From Gammaproteobacteria bacterium UBA2679 (GTDB taxonomy: Bacteria > Pseudomonadota > Gammaproteobacteria > Pseudomonadales > Oleiphilaceae), in the NCBI GenBank assembly GCA_002354735.1, contig DEMD01000008.1, positions 1 through 64,000 on the forward strand: a stretch of 64,000 bases of DNA, read 5' to 3'. Made by a program: the position numbers and the translations under genes. Shown in pieces: positions 36,854 through 46,905 of the stretch; the stretch's first letter is position 1, and every line of letters begins with the position of its first letter. Below the pieces are notes generated by a model that worked only from the letters and a program-made list of their open reading frames with translations, did not search any database and had not been told where the DNA came from.

Positions 36854-38187
36854 GAAGGAAGTATTTCGGCACGGACGGGATTCGAGGAGAAGTTGGAAAA
36901 GGGGCTATTACGCCCGAGTTCATGCTTCGTCTCGGTTGGGCCGCCGGCAGGGTGTTTCGTAAGGAAGGCAAGCGAAACAGAGTCCTGATTGGTAAGGACA
37001 CCCGCATCTCCGGATATATGTTCGAGTCGGCGCTGGAGGCAGGCTTCGCGGCCGCAGGTATGGAGGTGGCGCTTCTGGGGCCTATGCCTACACCAGCTGT
37101 AGCCTATCTCACCAGAACCTTCCGTGCATCAGCCGGTGTGGTCATCAGTGCCTCCCATAATCCTTACTACGACAACGGCATCAAGTTCTTCTCATCCGAA
37201 GGTGTCAAACTGCCTGATTCTGTCGAAATGGAGATTGAATCGCTACTCGATCACGAGATTGAGGTGGTCGGGGGCGATCAACTAGGGCGAGCGACGAGAA
37301 TTGATGATGCGAAGGGTCGCTACATCGAGTTCTGCAAGAGTACCGTGCCCTTTCAGATGAGTTTTGCAAATTTTCATATCGTTATCGATTGCGCGCAAGG
37401 TGCCGCATATCAGGTCGCGCCGAAGGTCTTTCGTGAACTCGGTGCCAAGGTTGATAGTATAGGTGTCGACCCGGATGGCCTGAACATTAACCGAGAGAGC
37501 GGTGCCACAAGCCCTGAACGTCTGGCAGCGAAAGTGCTGGAGCTTGGGGCGGATCTGGGTATTGCGCTTGATGGCGACGGCGATCGGGTCATCATGGTCG
37601 ATCACAAGGGCGAAGTTGTCGATGGCGACGAGATCCTCTTTATGATCGCGATGTCACGGCAAACGCAGTGTCGTCTTCGGGGTGGGGTGGTAGGCACACT
37701 GATGACCAACTTCGGCGCCGAACTGGCCTTCAAAGCCAATGATATTCCATTCGTTCGAGCAAAAGTCGGTGATCGTTATGTTATGGAGGAGCTCCGCAAA
37801 CGCGGCTGGCTTCTAGGTGGTGAAGGTTCGGGGCACATCGTGTGTCTGGAGAACACTACTACTGGAGATGGCATTATCTCGGGGCTGCAGGTACTTGCAG
37901 CCATGTTCGAGGCGGACAAGTCGCTCCACGAGCTCAAGCAGCACATGACTAAGGTGCCGCAGGTGTTGATCAACGTGCGCATCAATGAGCAACGAGATCC
38001 TATGCAGATTCCTGAGGTGGCGCAGGCGCTCGCCGCTGCTGAGAGCAAGCTCAATGGTGCTGGCCGGGTCCTTCTCCGAGCCTCCGGAACAGAACCCTTG
38101 ATCCGCGTGATGGTGGAGGGGTCCGATGAGGCTCTCGTTCGATCGCAGGCCGAAGAGTTGGCCGAGGTTGTGAAGGCATCCATGTAG
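36850..38187 (+). CDS. glmM: Phosphoglucosamine mutase
   Basis: A 445-residue alpha-D-phosphohexomutase converting glucosamine-6-phosphate to glucosamine-1-phosphate for UDP-GlcNAc, peptidoglycan and LPS. The opening [14 protein letters not shown], the phosphoserine loop [14 protein letters not shown], the magnesium loop LDGDGDR and the C-terminal phosphate site [12 protein letters not shown] are intact. Four-base overlap with folP implies translational coupling. Confidence 0.97.
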   Translation: MRRKYFGTDGIRGEVGKGAITPEFMLRLGWAAGRVFRKEGKRNRVLIGKDTRISGYMFESALEAGFAAAGMEVALLGPMPTPAVAYLTRTFRASAGVVISASHNPYYDNGIKFFSSEGVKLPDSVEMEIESLLDHEIEVVGGDQLGRATRIDDAKGRYIEFCKSTVPFQMSFANFHIVIDCAQGAAYQVAPKVFRELGAKVDSIGVDPDGLNINRESGATSPERLAAKVLELGADLGIALDGDGDRVIMVDHKGEVVDGDEILFMIAMSRQTQCRLRGGVVGTLMTNFGAELAFKANDIPFVRAKVGDRYVMEELRKRGWLLGGEGSGHIVCLENTTTGDGIISGLQVLAAMFEADKSLHELKQHMTKVPQVLINVRINEQRDPMQIPEVAQALAAAESKLNGAGRVLLRASGTEPLIRVMVEGSDEALVRSQAEELAEVVKASM

Positions 38188-38232
38188 CGATGTAGCGCTT
38201 GTATCCTATGCGCGCATTCTGTAGTATTCGCA

Positions 38233-38283
38233 CCTCGCTGAATCGAGGCTGTTACTGCCTCGTGAGCCGCAGCTTATAAGCGG
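38233..38283 (+). other. Mutually exclusive hairpins upstream of tpiA
   Basis: CCTCG (38233-38237) can pair with CGAGG (38244-38248), but the same strand as CGAGGC (38244-38249) can instead pair with GCCTCG (38257-38262). A further CCGC/GCGG stem (38267-38283) is followed by AGTAATTTTG. The layout is attenuator-like but without a strong T run. Confidence 0.35.
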
Positions 38284-38309
38284 TTCAGTAATTTTGTCAG
38301 GTGTATTTG

Positions 38310-39092
38310 ATGCGTCGACTGCTTATAGCAGGGAACTGGAAATCAAATTGTGGCCGAGTTGAGGCCTCAAATTTGATGACGGCTGTAAATGAGGGTCTGC
38401 ATCAGCTGAAGCCGGATGTGGATGTGCTGATATTTCCCGCATATACATCGATCGCTGAGGCGCAGGTGCTGTGTACCGAGCTGCAATACGGTGCGCAAAA
38501 CTGCTCCAGCTTTGAGTCAGGTGCATTCACTGGTGAGATAGCCGCGGAAATGCTCGCTTCGTTCGGATGTTCCGCTGTTATTGTGGGGCATTCAGAGCGA
38601 CGCCAGATCTTCGCAGAAGACGACGAAGCGCTGGCTGCGAAAGCGCGCCGTGCAATCGATGCAGGCCTGAGTGTCGTGTTTTGCGTAGGCGAAAGTCTGC
38701 AGCAGCGGGATTCTGGTGAGGCGAAGGCGGTATGCTGTGCCCAGGTCAGCGTGTTAATGTCAGTGCTTGATCAAATGGAAGTGGCTGATCTCGTAGCTAA
38801 AGGTAGAGTCGTGGTAGCCTACGAGCCGGTATGGGCCATTGGTACCGGAAAGACGGCTAGCGCAGAAGATGCGCAGGACATGCACGCCGCGCTTAGGGCG
38901 GAAATAGCCGGAAGCCTCGGTGATGAGGCCGAAAAAATACAGATTCTGTATGGCGGTAGCGTAAAGTCAGCAAATGCTGATCAGCTGTTCCAGCAGGCCG
39001 ATATCGATGGCGCCCTTATCGGGGGTGCGTCGCTTGACGCCAATGAATTCGTTGAAATCGTGCGTATCGCTGATGCGCTGGTAAAAGGATAG
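38310..39092 (+). CDS. tpiA: Triosephosphate isomerase
   Basis: A 260-residue TIM-barrel glycolytic enzyme interconverting dihydroxyacetone phosphate and glyceraldehyde-3-phosphate. It has the Lys in AGNWKSN, the catalytic His in GHSERR, the catalytic Glu and flexible loop in YEPVWAIGTGKT, and the phosphate loop YGGSVKSAN. I chose ATG 38310 over GTG 38301 by similarity to family starts and the CAGG ribosome site. Placement between glmM and secG is the Pseudomonas order. Confidence 0.97.
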   Translation: MRRLLIAGNWKSNCGRVEASNLMTAVNEGLHQLKPDVDVLIFPAYTSIAEAQVLCTELQYGAQNCSSFESGAFTGEIAAEMLASFGCSAVIVGHSERRQIFAEDDEALAAKARRAIDAGLSVVFCVGESLQQRDSGEAKAVCCAQVSVLMSVLDQMEVADLVAKGRVVVAYEPVWAIGTGKTASAEDAQDMHAALRAEIAGSLGDEAEKIQILYGGSVKSANADQLFQQADIDGALIGGASLDANEFVEIVRIADALVKG

Positions 39093-39100
39093 GAAATCAA

Positions 39101-39556
39101 GTGGATTCAATCGAAATCCTTGTTGTTGTCTCGCACGTTATCGTCGCCATTGCAGTGATCGGGCTCGTGCTGCTGCAGCATGGAAAGGGTGCTGATGCCG
39201 GCGCCGCCTTTGGTGGTGGTGCTTCTCAGACAGTGTTCGGATCGCAGGGCTCAAGTTCATTTTTGAGTAAAATGACGGCTTGGTTGGCAGTCATTTTTTT
39301 CCTGACAAGTTTCGGGCTGGCATATCTCGCCAAGCAGCGCAGCGTTACGGTTGAATCAAACCCGCTCGGTTTGCCCGCTGTTGTGGAAGATCAAAGCATT
39401 GATGCGGATGTCACGTCAGACGACAATTTGCCTGAGATGCGTATAGAAGAGCCTGTTGAGCAGAGTGAATCCGCGCCAGCTATTGACTCCGATGCTGACA
39501 TGCCTACAATTGACGCCGACATGGAGTCGACTGACGAAGGCTCCAGGGAAAATTAA
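39101..39556 (+). CDS. secG: Preprotein translocase subunit SecG
   Basis: A 151-residue inner-membrane protein with two transmembrane helices separated by the conserved LLQHGKGADAGAAFGGGAS loop, ending the core at FLTSFGLAYLAK. It assists SecYE in protein export. A ~70-residue acidic, low-complexity C-terminal tail makes it longer than E. coli SecG (110). It starts at GTG, with AGGA upstream. It lies 8 bp after tpiA and is followed by tRNA-Leu. Confidence 0.93.
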   Translation: MDSIEILVVVSHVIVAIAVIGLVLLQHGKGADAGAAFGGGASQTVFGSQGSSSFLSKMTAWLAVIFFLTSFGLAYLAKQRSVTVESNPLGLPAVVEDQSIDADVTSDDNLPEMRIEEPVEQSESAPAIDSDADMPTIDADMESTDEGSREN

Positions 39557-39612
39557 GATTACAACGGGCTCCCTCGCCCGAGTAAAGATAAAACAGATTT
39601 GAGTAGTTCACT

Positions 39613-39699
39613 GCCGAAGTGGTGAAATTGGTAGACACGCTATCTTGAGGGGGTAGTGTCCGTCAGGACGTGCCGGTTCAAGTCCGGCCTTCGGCACCA
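39613..39699 (+). tRNA. leuU: tRNA-Leu (GAG)
   Basis: An 87-nt class II tRNA. The acceptor arm GCCGAAG pairs with CTTCGGC before ACCA, which is encoded. The anticodon stem CTATC/GGTAG encloses loop TTGAGGG, giving anticodon GAG at 39647-39649. The long variable arm (GTCC..GGAC) and the T arm GGTTCAAGTCC are present. It occupies the conserved position between secG and rimP. Confidence 0.97.
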
Positions 39700-39819
39700 T
39701 TATTGTGTAAGATGTTTAGAGCAGTACGGTTAACGCCTTAACAGGTGTACTCGCTGGCTAAACCGAGATCGGTTTCCGATCAGTCCTCAGCGGGTTGTCC
39801 GCTCTCTTTTCTTCCAGCG

Positions 39820-39849
39820 TTGACCGAGTCAGGCGAAGACGCCTATAAT
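39820..39849 (+). promoter_or_regulatory. Sigma-70 promoter upstream of rimP-nusA-infB
   Basis: TTGACC (39820-39825), 18 bp, TATAAT (39844-39849). Transcription would start near 39856, about 150 nt before the rimP start and ~85 nt before a terminator hairpin. Confidence 0.75.
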
Positions 39850-39939
39850 CACGGCCCGGTGCTGGACGCAGTGAGTTCTCCGCTCCGTACTTAGAGTTGC
39901 TCTGGCAAGGTTTAACCGTTGCCGGGCGACTGATCAAAT

Positions 39940-39961
39940 GGGCTATGAAGCCCTTTTTTTA
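39940..39961 (+). terminator. Terminator/attenuator in the rimP leader
   Basis: GGGCT pairs with AGCCC around ATGA, followed by eight Ts. It lies between a strong promoter and rimP, so it acts either as an attenuator of the nusA operon or as the end of a ~105-nt short RNA. The earlier segment CCGGGC (39922-39927) could compete for the GCCC arm. Confidence 0.7.
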
Positions 39962-40003
39962 TTTGTGCCGATTTTAACGCAAGCATTAAAGGTCCAGACA
40001 GGC

Positions 40004-40462
40004 GTGTCCAGGAAAGACGATTTAGAACAGACAATATCTGGTGTGATCGAAGCCCTTGGCTATGTCTTTTGGGGGCTTGAGTTTCACGCGCAAGGTAACA
40101 GGTCCCTGCTGAGGATTTTTATCGACAAGGAAGGCGATGCTGGTGTTACGGTCGATGATTGCGCCGAAGCCAGTAGGCAGGTCAGTGCAGTGCTCGATGT
40201 GGAAGATATTATCGCCGGTCGGTACACCCTAGAAGTGTCATCGCCAGGGTGGGACCGCCCGTTATTCAATTTGACGCACTACCAGGCCAATGTAGGTGAG
40301 ATTATTGAGCTGAGGCTGCGCACGCCGCACGCCGGCCGCCGGAAGTTTAAAGGGCTGCTCAAGGCCGTGGAGGGAGACGAAATCGTGCTCGAGTCAGATA
40401 ATGAAGAGCATGTCTTCCCGTTCGATTACATAGATAAGGCCAATGTGGTGCCTCAGTTTTAA
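40004..40462 (+). CDS. rimP: Ribosome maturation factor RimP
   Basis: A 152-residue 30S assembly factor with the conserved RIFIDKEGDAGVTVDDCAE, QVSAVLDVED and LEVSSPGWDRPLF segments and the C-terminal SH3-like domain. The start is GTG 40004, which aligns with family N-termini; the longer in-frame extension overlaps the terminator hairpin and encodes an implausible hydrophobic leader. It is the first gene of the rimP-nusA-infB-rbfA-truB block. Confidence 0.95.
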   Translation: MSRKDDLEQTISGVIEALGYVFWGLEFHAQGNRSLLRIFIDKEGDAGVTVDDCAEASRQVSAVLDVEDIIAGRYTLEVSSPGWDRPLFNLTHYQANVGEIIELRLRTPHAGRRKFKGLLKAVEGDEIVLESDNEEHVFPFDYIDKANVVPQF

Positions 40463-40489
40463 AGGTGCTTCCAAGTACTTGGGGATAAA

Positions 40490-41983
40490 ATGAACAAAGA
40501 AATACTTCTGGTTGTCGAGGCGGTTTCTAACGAGAAAGGCGTCGACAAGGGCGTTATTTTCGAAGCGATTGAGCTGGCCATTGCCACTGCTACCAAGAAA
40601 CGCTTTGAGGACGAGGACGCCAATGTTCGGGTTGTCATCGACCGTAAAACTGGCGATTACACGGCTTATCGTAGTTGGCTCGTCGTTGATAACGATGCTG
40701 TGCCTGGCCTTGGTACTGAGTTGACCATGCAGGAAGCTGAAGCGATTGACAAGTCACTGCAGCCTGGCAGCATCTATGAAGAAGAAATAGAGCCTGAAGC
40801 TTTCGGCCGCATTGGCGCTCAGGCAGCGAAGCAGATCATAGTGCAGAAGGTCCGGGAAGCTGAGCGAATCAAGATTGTCGATAACTATCGGCATCGGGTT
40901 GGCGAACTCGTCAACGGTGTTGTCAAGAAGGTTACTCGAGACAATATAATTGTAGATCTCGGCAGCAACGCCGAAGCCCTGCTTCCGAAAGATCAGCTTA
41001 TCGGCCGCGAGTCATTCAAGGTCGGCGATCGAATACGAGCGCTTCTTCATGATATCAGGCAGGACAACAGGGGGCCGCAGCTAGTCCTGAGTCGAACTAA
41101 TCCAGGCATGCTTATAGAGCTGTTCAGGATAGAAGTGCCGGAAATTGCTGAAGAAGTAATCGAAATAAAGGCTGCTGCCCGCGATCCCGGCTCTCGTGCG
41201 AAAATCGCTGTCAAGACCAACGATGGTCGGATCGATCCAGTCGGCGCCTGTGTGGGTATGCGTGGCGCACGCGTCCAGGCAGTCTCTGGCGAACTCGATA
41301 ATGAGCGAGTTGATATCGTGCTGTGGGACGACAATCCGGCTCAGCTCGTGGTGAATGCCATGGCGCCAGCAGAATGTGCGTCCATTATCGTGGATGAAGA
41401 TTCGCATACGATGCAGGTTGCTGTCGCAGCCGATAATCTTGCCATGGCCATTGGTCGTGGTGGACAGAACGTGCGCCTGGCGTCGGAGCTTACTGGCTGG
41501 ATCATCAATGTGATGACAGAAGAAGAAGCTGGTCGGATGCAGGAAGAAGAGTCAGGTAAATACCGGGATATCTTTATTCGGGAGCTCGATGTCGATGAAG
41601 AGCTTGCCGAGATTCTGGTAGAGGAAGGCTTTACCTCAATCGAAGAGGTGGCCTATGTTCCGATGGAAGAAATGCTTGCCATTGATGGCTTCGACGAAGA
41701 AATCGTGACCGCGTTGCGCGGTCGGGCGAAAGATCGACTGATAAGTAAGGCCCTGGCGACAGAAGAGCAGCTGGAAGGCGTTGAGCCTGCAGAAGACCTT
41801 CTGTCGATGGAAGGTATGGACAAACACCTTGCATATGTTTTGGCCAGTCGTGGCATCGTAACGATGGAAGATCTCGCCGAACAGGCGATTGATGATTTGA
41901 TTGATATTCCTGAGATCGACGAAGGTAAGGCGGCAGAATTGATTATGACCGCTAGAAAGCCTTGGTTCGAAGCACAGGAATAA
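40490..41983 (+). CDS. nusA: Transcription termination/antitermination factor NusA
   Basis: A 497-residue protein: N-terminal polymerase-binding domain ([18 protein letters not shown]), S1 domain (~135-200), two KH domains ([34 protein letters not shown]) and two C-terminal acidic helix-hairpin-helix repeats (~365-425 and ~440-495) as in E. coli. It controls pausing, termination and antitermination, and could regulate its own leader terminator. GGGGAT precedes the ATG. Confidence 0.98.
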   Translation: MNKEILLVVEAVSNEKGVDKGVIFEAIELAIATATKKRFEDEDANVRVVIDRKTGDYTAYRSWLVVDNDAVPGLGTELTMQEAEAIDKSLQPGSIYEEEIEPEAFGRIGAQAAKQIIVQKVREAERIKIVDNYRHRVGELVNGVVKKVTRDNIIVDLGSNAEALLPKDQLIGRESFKVGDRIRALLHDIRQDNRGPQLVLSRTNPGMLIELFRIEVPEIAEEVIEIKAAARDPGSRAKIAVKTNDGRIDPVGACVGMRGARVQAVSGELDNERVDIVLWDDNPAQLVVNAMAPAECASIIVDEDSHTMQVAVAADNLAMAIGRGGQNVRLASELTGWIINVMTEEEAGRMQEEESGKYRDIFIRELDVDEELAEILVEEGFTSIEEVAYVPMEEMLAIDGFDEEIVTALRGRAKDRLISKALATEEQLEGVEPAEDLLSMEGMDKHLAYVLASRGIVTMEDLAEQAIDDLIDIPEIDEGKAAELIMTARKPWFEAQE

Positions 41984-42004
41984 AATAGGGGGCGTGACGC
42001 TCAG

Positions 42005-44617
42005 ATGGCAGAAGTGACAGTCAAACAACTTGCGGACGATGTTGGTGCATCGGTCGACAAGATTATTCAGCAACTGGCGGAAGCCGGCATCCAGGGGCGT
42101 GGCGCTTCGGATGTTATCACTGATGACGAAAAGCAGACCCTGCTGAGGCATCTTAAGCAAAGCCACGGTGAGGCTTTTGCTGAGCCCAGAAAAATTACAT
42201 TGAAGCGGAAGACGACCACCAAGCTGCGCTCGGCTGGTTCGAAAACCGTGAACGTGGAAGTGCGGAAGAAGCGAACCTACGTCAAGCGTGCGGATATCAC
42301 TGCCGAGGCTGAGCCGGAGCCAGAAGTGCCGGTTGAGGCAGCTGCTCCGGCAGAAGCCGAGGTTGCTGTTACAGCGTCTCAGGCCGAAACAGCAGAAACT
42401 ACTTCGGCAGAATCCACAGCGCCCGAGGCTACGAATTCTGTATCCGAATCCTCTGCTGAAACTGCTGAAGTGGCGGCTGAGACCTCGAGTGCCGAAGCGC
42501 CTGCGCCTGAAACTGCAGAGCAAGCCACTCCTGCCGCAGCAGCTAAACCTTCAGAGCCGGTAACGCCTGAAGAGGCTGACCGCGCTGCCAAGGAAGCTGC
42601 GCTCGCGGAAGCGGAAGAAGCCAAAAAGAGTAAGCACCGTCGTCACAAGGAAGAGGCTGGTACCCGTGAAGACAAGGAGGACACGCCTCCGGTCAAGAAG
42701 CAGAAGCCTAAAGTTGCTGCTGCCAAGCCACGGCGCACAGAAGTTGAGGCTGAGTTCACTACTGCCAAGACTGCAGATGCACCTCGTTCACTTCGTGCAA
42801 AAGCACCGCGGATGCGCCGCAAGCGTCGTGGTGGCTCCTCTTCGGTCGATCCGAATATTGCCAAGATCACGCGGGACGTTTCCATACCGGACTCTCTTAC
42901 TGTAGGTGAACTTGCGCAGAAGATGGCCGTTAAATCTGGCGAAGTCATCAAGAAGCTGATGGGCATGGGCGTGATGGCCAACGTCAATCAGGTGATCGAG
43001 CAGGACGTTGCTCAGATGGTCGCCGAGGAGATGGGTCATAAGGTCACTTTGACTCGTGAAGATGCACTCGAGACCGAGATGATGGACTCCATCATTTATG
43101 AAGGCGAGGTGACTACCCGTGCACCGGTCGTCAGCGTCATGGGTCACGTCGACCATGGTAAGACATCGCTGCTCGATTACATTCGTCGTGCGAAGGTTGC
43201 CGCCAGCGAGTCTGGAGGTATCACCCAGCATATCGGCGCCTATTTGGTGCAGACAGACAAGGGTCAGATTTCCTTCCTGGATACGCCTGGCCACGCCGCG
43301 TTCACTGCGATGCGTGCACGTGGCGCCAAGAGCACGGATATTGTCATTCTCGTGGTGGCTGCTGATGACGGTGTCATGCCGCAGACTAAGGAGGCGGTTC
43401 AGCATGCTAAATCTGCTGACATGCCGATCATTGTCGCTGTCAACAAGATCGACAAGGAAGATGCCGATCCGGAGCGCGTCAAGAACGAGCTGTCTGCTCT
43501 CGATGTTATTTCTGAAGAGTGGGGCGGTGATGTGCAGTTCGTCAATGTCTCTGCACACACCGGCGAAGGCATCGATAACCTGCTGGATGCCATTCTCCTT
43601 CAATCAGAGCTTCTTGAGCTGACTGCTGTCAAATCAGGTCCTGCGCGTGGCGTTGTCATCGAGTCGCGTCTGGACAAGGGGCGCGGCGTAGTAGCCTCGG
43701 TTCTGGTACAAAACGGTACCCTGAAGAAGGGTGATATTGTCCTGGCTGGCGAGCAGTACGGACGGGTCAGAGCGATGCTGAACGAGCATGGCAAAACTGT
43801 CGATTCCGCTGAGCCATCTACTCCGGTTGAAATCCTTGGCCTGAATGAGACTCCTGAAGCTGGCGACGAATTCGTCGTAGTGGCTGACGAACGAAAGGCG
43901 CGTGAAGTCGCAGCGTTCCGTCAGGAGAAAGTGAGATCTGAACGTCTGCAGAGGCAGCAGTCGACTAATCTCGAGAACATGTTCCAGAGTATGGGTAAGG
44001 GCGAGACCAAGATCCTCAATATGGTCGTCAAGACCGATGTTCGTGGTTCTCTCGAGGCCATCATCAGTTCACTGACTGAACTTGGTAACGAAGAAGTGCA
44101 GGTGAACATTGTCGGCTCTGGTGTCGGTGGAATATCCGAGACCGATGCAAACCTCGCCGTGTCTACGAATTCCATAGTCGTTGGTTTCAATGTCAGGGCC
44201 GATGGCACGGCACGCAAGATTCTCGAGCGTGAAGGTGTCGAGCTCCGTTACTACAGCATCATCTACAACATTATCGATGATGTGAAGGCAGCGTTGACTG
44301 GCATGTTGGCTCCGGCATTCCGAGAGGATATTCTCGGAATTGCGGAAGTTCGCGATACGTTCAAGTCGCCCAAGTTTGGTCAGGTCGCTGGCTGTATCGT
44401 TGTCGAAGGCACGGTATATCGTAGTAAGCCGATCAGGGTACTTCGAGATGACGTTGTTATCTTCGAGGGTGAGCTCGAGTCGCTGCGTCGCTTCAAGGAT
44501 GACGTCGCCGAAGTCCGCTCAGGAACTGAGTGTGGTATCGGTGTTCGCAACTATGAAGTGAAGATCGGTGACAAGATCGAAGTCTTCGACCGGGTTCAGA
44601 TAGAGCGCACGCTGTAA
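42005..44617 (+). CDS. infB: Translation initiation factor IF-2
   Basis: An 870-residue GTPase that positions initiator tRNA on the 30S subunit. The N-terminal IF2N domains flank a long Ala/Glu/Pro-rich linker (~100-220) and a Lys/Arg-rich stretch. The G domain has [22 protein letters not shown] and [10 protein letters not shown]-terminal domains II-IV end at the fMet-tRNA-binding part. The stop shares one base with the rbfA start (TAATG). Confidence 0.98.
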   Translation: MAEVTVKQLADDVGASVDKIIQQLAEAGIQGRGASDVITDDEKQTLLRHLKQSHGEAFAEPRKITLKRKTTTKLRSAGSKTVNVEVRKKRTYVKRADITAEAEPEPEVPVEAAAPAEAEVAVTASQAETAETTSAESTAPEATNSVSESSAETAEVAAETSSAEAPAPETAEQATPAAAAKPSEPVTPEEADRAAKEAALAEAEEAKKSKHRRHKEEAGTREDKEDTPPVKKQKPKVAAAKPRRTEVEAEFTTAKTADAPRSLRAKAPRMRRKRRGGSSSVDPNIAKITRDVSIPDSLTVGELAQKMAVKSGEVIKKLMGMGVMANVNQVIEQDVAQMVAEEMGHKVTLTREDALETEMMDSIIYEGEVTTRAPVVSVMGHVDHGKTSLLDYIRRAKVAASESGGITQHIGAYLVQTDKGQISFLDTPGHAAFTAMRARGAKSTDIVILVVAADDGVMPQTKEAVQHAKSADMPIIVAVNKIDKEDADPERVKNELSALDVISEEWGGDVQFVNVSAHTGEGIDNLLDAILLQSELLELTAVKSGPARGVVIESRLDKGRGVVASVLVQNGTLKKGDIVLAGEQYGRVRAMLNEHGKTVDSAEPSTPVEILGLNETPEAGDEFVVVADERKAREVAAFRQEKVRSERLQRQQSTNLENMFQSMGKGETKILNMVVKTDVRGSLEAIISSLTELGNEEVQVNIVGSGVGGISETDANLAVSTNSIVVGFNVRADGTARKILEREGVELRYYSIIYNIIDDVKAALTGMLAPAFREDILGIAEVRDTFKSPKFGQVAGCIVVEGTVYRSKPIRVLRDDVVIFEGELESLRRFKDDVAEVRSGTECGIGVRNYEVKIGDKIEVFDRVQIERTL

Positions 44618-45075
44618 TGCCAAGAGAGTTTAGTCGGCAGCAGCGGATTGCTGAACAGATGCAGAAGGAGCTCGCACGCATTATTCAACGTGACGTGAAG
44701 GATCCACGGCTCGGTATGATCACCGTGAATAGTGTGAAGGTCTCGAAGGATTACGGGTACGCTGACGTTTATGTCACGCAGCTCAACCAGAGCGATCTGG
44801 AAGATCATGCGGGTATTCAACAGGCGCTGCTCGTTCTTAAAGATGCGAGCAGCTTTCTGAAGTCCGAGCTCGGCAAGGCCATGAAGCTCAGGGTGCTGCC
44901 GCAGCTTCGTTTTCATCACGATACCGCCCTGTATAATTCACTGCATATCAGTGCACTGATCAGCAAGGCGCGCGCTGAAGACCAGGCTCGCTCTGGCGCA
45001 GAAGGCAGTGCACAAGATATTGAAGACGACAATCCTTCGGCAGATGACGCCGACGGTGACAGCAGAGAAAGCTGA
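44617..45075 (+). CDS. rbfA: Ribosome-binding factor A
   Basis: A 152-residue KH-like protein needed for 16S rRNA 5'-end maturation and cold adaptation. Conserved parts are QRIAEQMQKELARIIQ, DPRLGMITV and LRVLPQLRFHHDTA. A ~35-residue acidic C-terminal tail is added. The start overlaps the infB stop. A perfect 10-bp terminator hairpin lies between it and truB. Confidence 0.97.
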   Translation: MPREFSRQQRIAEQMQKELARIIQRDVKDPRLGMITVNSVKVSKDYGYADVYVTQLNQSDLEDHAGIQQALLVLKDASSFLKSELGKAMKLRVLPQLRFHHDTALYNSLHISALISKARAEDQARSGAEGSAQDIEDDNPSADDADGDSRES

Positions 45076-45090
45076 TGTCAGGCACTATTC

Positions 45091-45115
45091 AAACGGCGGG
45101 GACTCCCGCCGTTTT
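45091..45115 (+). terminator. Terminator between rbfA and truB
   Basis: AAACGGCGGG pairs perfectly with CCCGCCGTTT around GACT, followed by TTTT counting the arm. truB begins 46 bp later, so some read-through or another promoter must supply truB-rpsO. Confidence 0.8.
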
Positions 45116-45160
45116 CTATTACGGCTTTCCTGGTCGTGCAGCAAGTTGCGGTAATCATTC

Positions 45161-46207
45161 ATGAAACAACTCGATGGTGTGCTTTGCATCGACAAGCCTC
45201 TGGGGCTGTCTTCGAATGCGGCCTTACAGCGTGTGAAGCGCTTTATTGGTGCGGCGAAGGCTGGCCACACGGGAACCCTTGACCCGATGGCCACCGGTCT
45301 GCTGCCGATTTGTCTAGGAGATGCCACCAAGTTCTCACGCTTCTTTCTCGATGCCGACAAGACCTATTTGACGGAAGTCCGTCTGGGACAGACAACTTCG
45401 ACCGGCGACCGCGAGGGTGAAATCCTTGAGGAGAAACCTGTGCCTCCCCAGTTGGATGTGGCGCATCTTGAAGAAGTGATCAGCCAGTTCATTGGTCGAA
45501 TCGAGCAGATTCCGCCAATGTATTCCGCGCTCAAGCACAAAGGTCAGCCACTGTACAAGCTCGCACGGCAGGGGAAGGCGGTTGACCGCCCTTCGCGCAG
45601 CATAGAGATTCGCAGTCTGGACCTTGTTTCTCACGCTTCGCCCTTGCTTACGTTGAAAGTGACCTGCAGTAAAGGCACGTATATCAGAACGCTGGCGGAG
45701 GATATCGGTCGCAAACTTGGATACGGTGCACATCTCGCCAGCTTGAGGCGAACAGCCAGCGGCCCGTTTACGCTTGAAGACGCGCACCAATTGCCTGATC
45801 GTTATGAGATGCAGCTGGACAGTGCGGATGAGCGTATAGAGCGCGCGCCTGAGCTCCTTGCGGCTGAAGCCCGGTCTCTTGTTGCTGCTATTCGTCCGGT
45901 AGACCTTGCACTAGGCCACCTGCCGAGGCTCGACATTGATGCTGCTGCTGCGCGCTCGCTTATCGTCGGCAGAGAGGTTATAATCCGCGACCCCGGCCTT
46001 GGCCTGGGGTTGAAGGCGAGCAAGCCGCAGGATCTGGCGGATGCTTCTCTGCCAGAGAAGCCGCTGTATCGGGTATATGGACTGGGCTGTTTTTTAGGGC
46101 TCGTCCACCCGTCCGAGGAGGCCGTAGGAAGTGCAGCCCACGCTAGGCTGAGACTCGAGATATGCAAGTTGGTGAATACCAGCGCAATCGTGGCGAGCCT
46201 GCAATAG
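45161..46207 (+). CDS. truB: tRNA pseudouridine-55 synthase TruB
   Basis: A 348-residue enzyme making pseudouridine 55 in the T loop of tRNAs. The catalytic Asp lies in GHTGTLDPMATGLLP. Other family segments are YSALKHKGQPLYKLAR and CSKGTYIRTLAEDIG, plus a C-terminal PUA-like region. It is ~35 residues longer than E. coli TruB through a C-terminal insertion. No clear ribosome site is seen before the ATG. Confidence 0.96.
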   Translation: MKQLDGVLCIDKPLGLSSNAALQRVKRFIGAAKAGHTGTLDPMATGLLPICLGDATKFSRFFLDADKTYLTEVRLGQTTSTGDREGEILEEKPVPPQLDVAHLEEVISQFIGRIEQIPPMYSALKHKGQPLYKLARQGKAVDRPSRSIEIRSLDLVSHASPLLTLKVTCSKGTYIRTLAEDIGRKLGYGAHLASLRRTASGPFTLEDAHQLPDRYEMQLDSADERIERAPELLAAEARSLVAAIRPVDLALGHLPRLDIDAAAARSLIVGREVIIRDPGLGLGLKASKPQDLADASLPEKPLYRVYGLGCFLGLVHPSEEAVGSAAHARLRLEICKLVNTSAIVASLQ

Positions 46208-46283
46208 CAGAATTCTATAACGGAGCCGACTGTATGTATGCGCGGTTGGGTTCTTTTCATAAAAGCATACTGAGGAAATATCT

Positions 46284-46553
46284 ATGTCATTATCAGCTGA
46301 AGAAAAAGCAGGCATCCTGAAGGATTATCAGACTCAGGAAGGCGATACCGGTTCACCGGAAGTCCAGGTCGCTCTGTTGACGCACAACATCAACAAGCTG
46401 CAGGATCATTTCAAGGCTCACAAGCACGATCACCACTCACGTCGTGGTCTGATTCGTATGGTCAACCAGCGTCGCAAGCTGCTTGACTATCTCAAGCGCA
46501 AGAATGATGAGCGGTATCTGAGCCTCATCCAGCGTCTGAGTCTGCGTCGTTAG
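46284..46553 (+). CDS. rpsO: 30S ribosomal protein S15
   Basis: An 89-residue primary 16S rRNA-binding protein with the signature [39 protein letters not shown] and the ending SLRR. GAGG lies 7-8 nt before the ATG. S15 regulates its own translation in E. coli. The operator here was not resolved. Confidence 0.98.
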   Translation: MSLSAEEKAGILKDYQTQEGDTGSPEVQVALLTHNINKLQDHFKAHKHDHHSRRGLIRMVNQRRKLLDYLKRKNDERYLSLIQRLSLRR

Positions 46554-46578
46554 TCATTTCTCCGTTCTTCATAATCCT

Positions 46579-46608
46579 TTGGCAGCTCAGGCTGCCGAGG
46601 GTTATAAT
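46579..46608 (+). promoter_or_regulatory. Promoter upstream of pnp
   Basis: TTGGCA (46579-46584), 18 bp, TATAAT (46603-46608). A GGCAGC/GCTGCC stem lies in the spacer. It would produce a ~290-nt untranslated leader before pnp, consistent with the long leader through which PNPase represses itself in E. coli. Within the leader I see only short stems (GATGC/GCATC near 46707; GGCC/GGCC near 46736). Confidence 0.6.
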
Positions 46609-46905
46609 CCCCGCGTTCGTGTAGTAAACAATTGATTGTTCGAATCGCGAGGGACTTCCGTAAAGCCGAATTACTGGTCTGTGTTCCTGGTTCTGATGTG
46701 AAGCGATGCCTGCATCGTCTATGGGTAGAATCAAGGGCCGTCATGGCCAGTCCTAAATCGGTTTCTCAGAATTTCCTCGGTATTCGTCGTACGCATCAGT
46801 GTCTGTTGCCCGAATGAGTTCTCGTTGGGCGTCTCCGTATGGCTTTGATCAGCATTGCCAACTCTAGCGTCCAGCACTGATCCAACAATACTTGAAGGAA
46901 ATTCA

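Noticed and set aside
41636..42523. 295-codon Arg/Cys/Phe-rich frame opposite nusA and infB
   Set aside because: It mirrors the Glu/Ala-rich linker of infB; biased codons keep the opposite frame open. No plausible product.
42788..43603. 271-codon frame opposite the IF-2 G domain
   Set aside because: Antisense shadow of highly conserved infB sequence.
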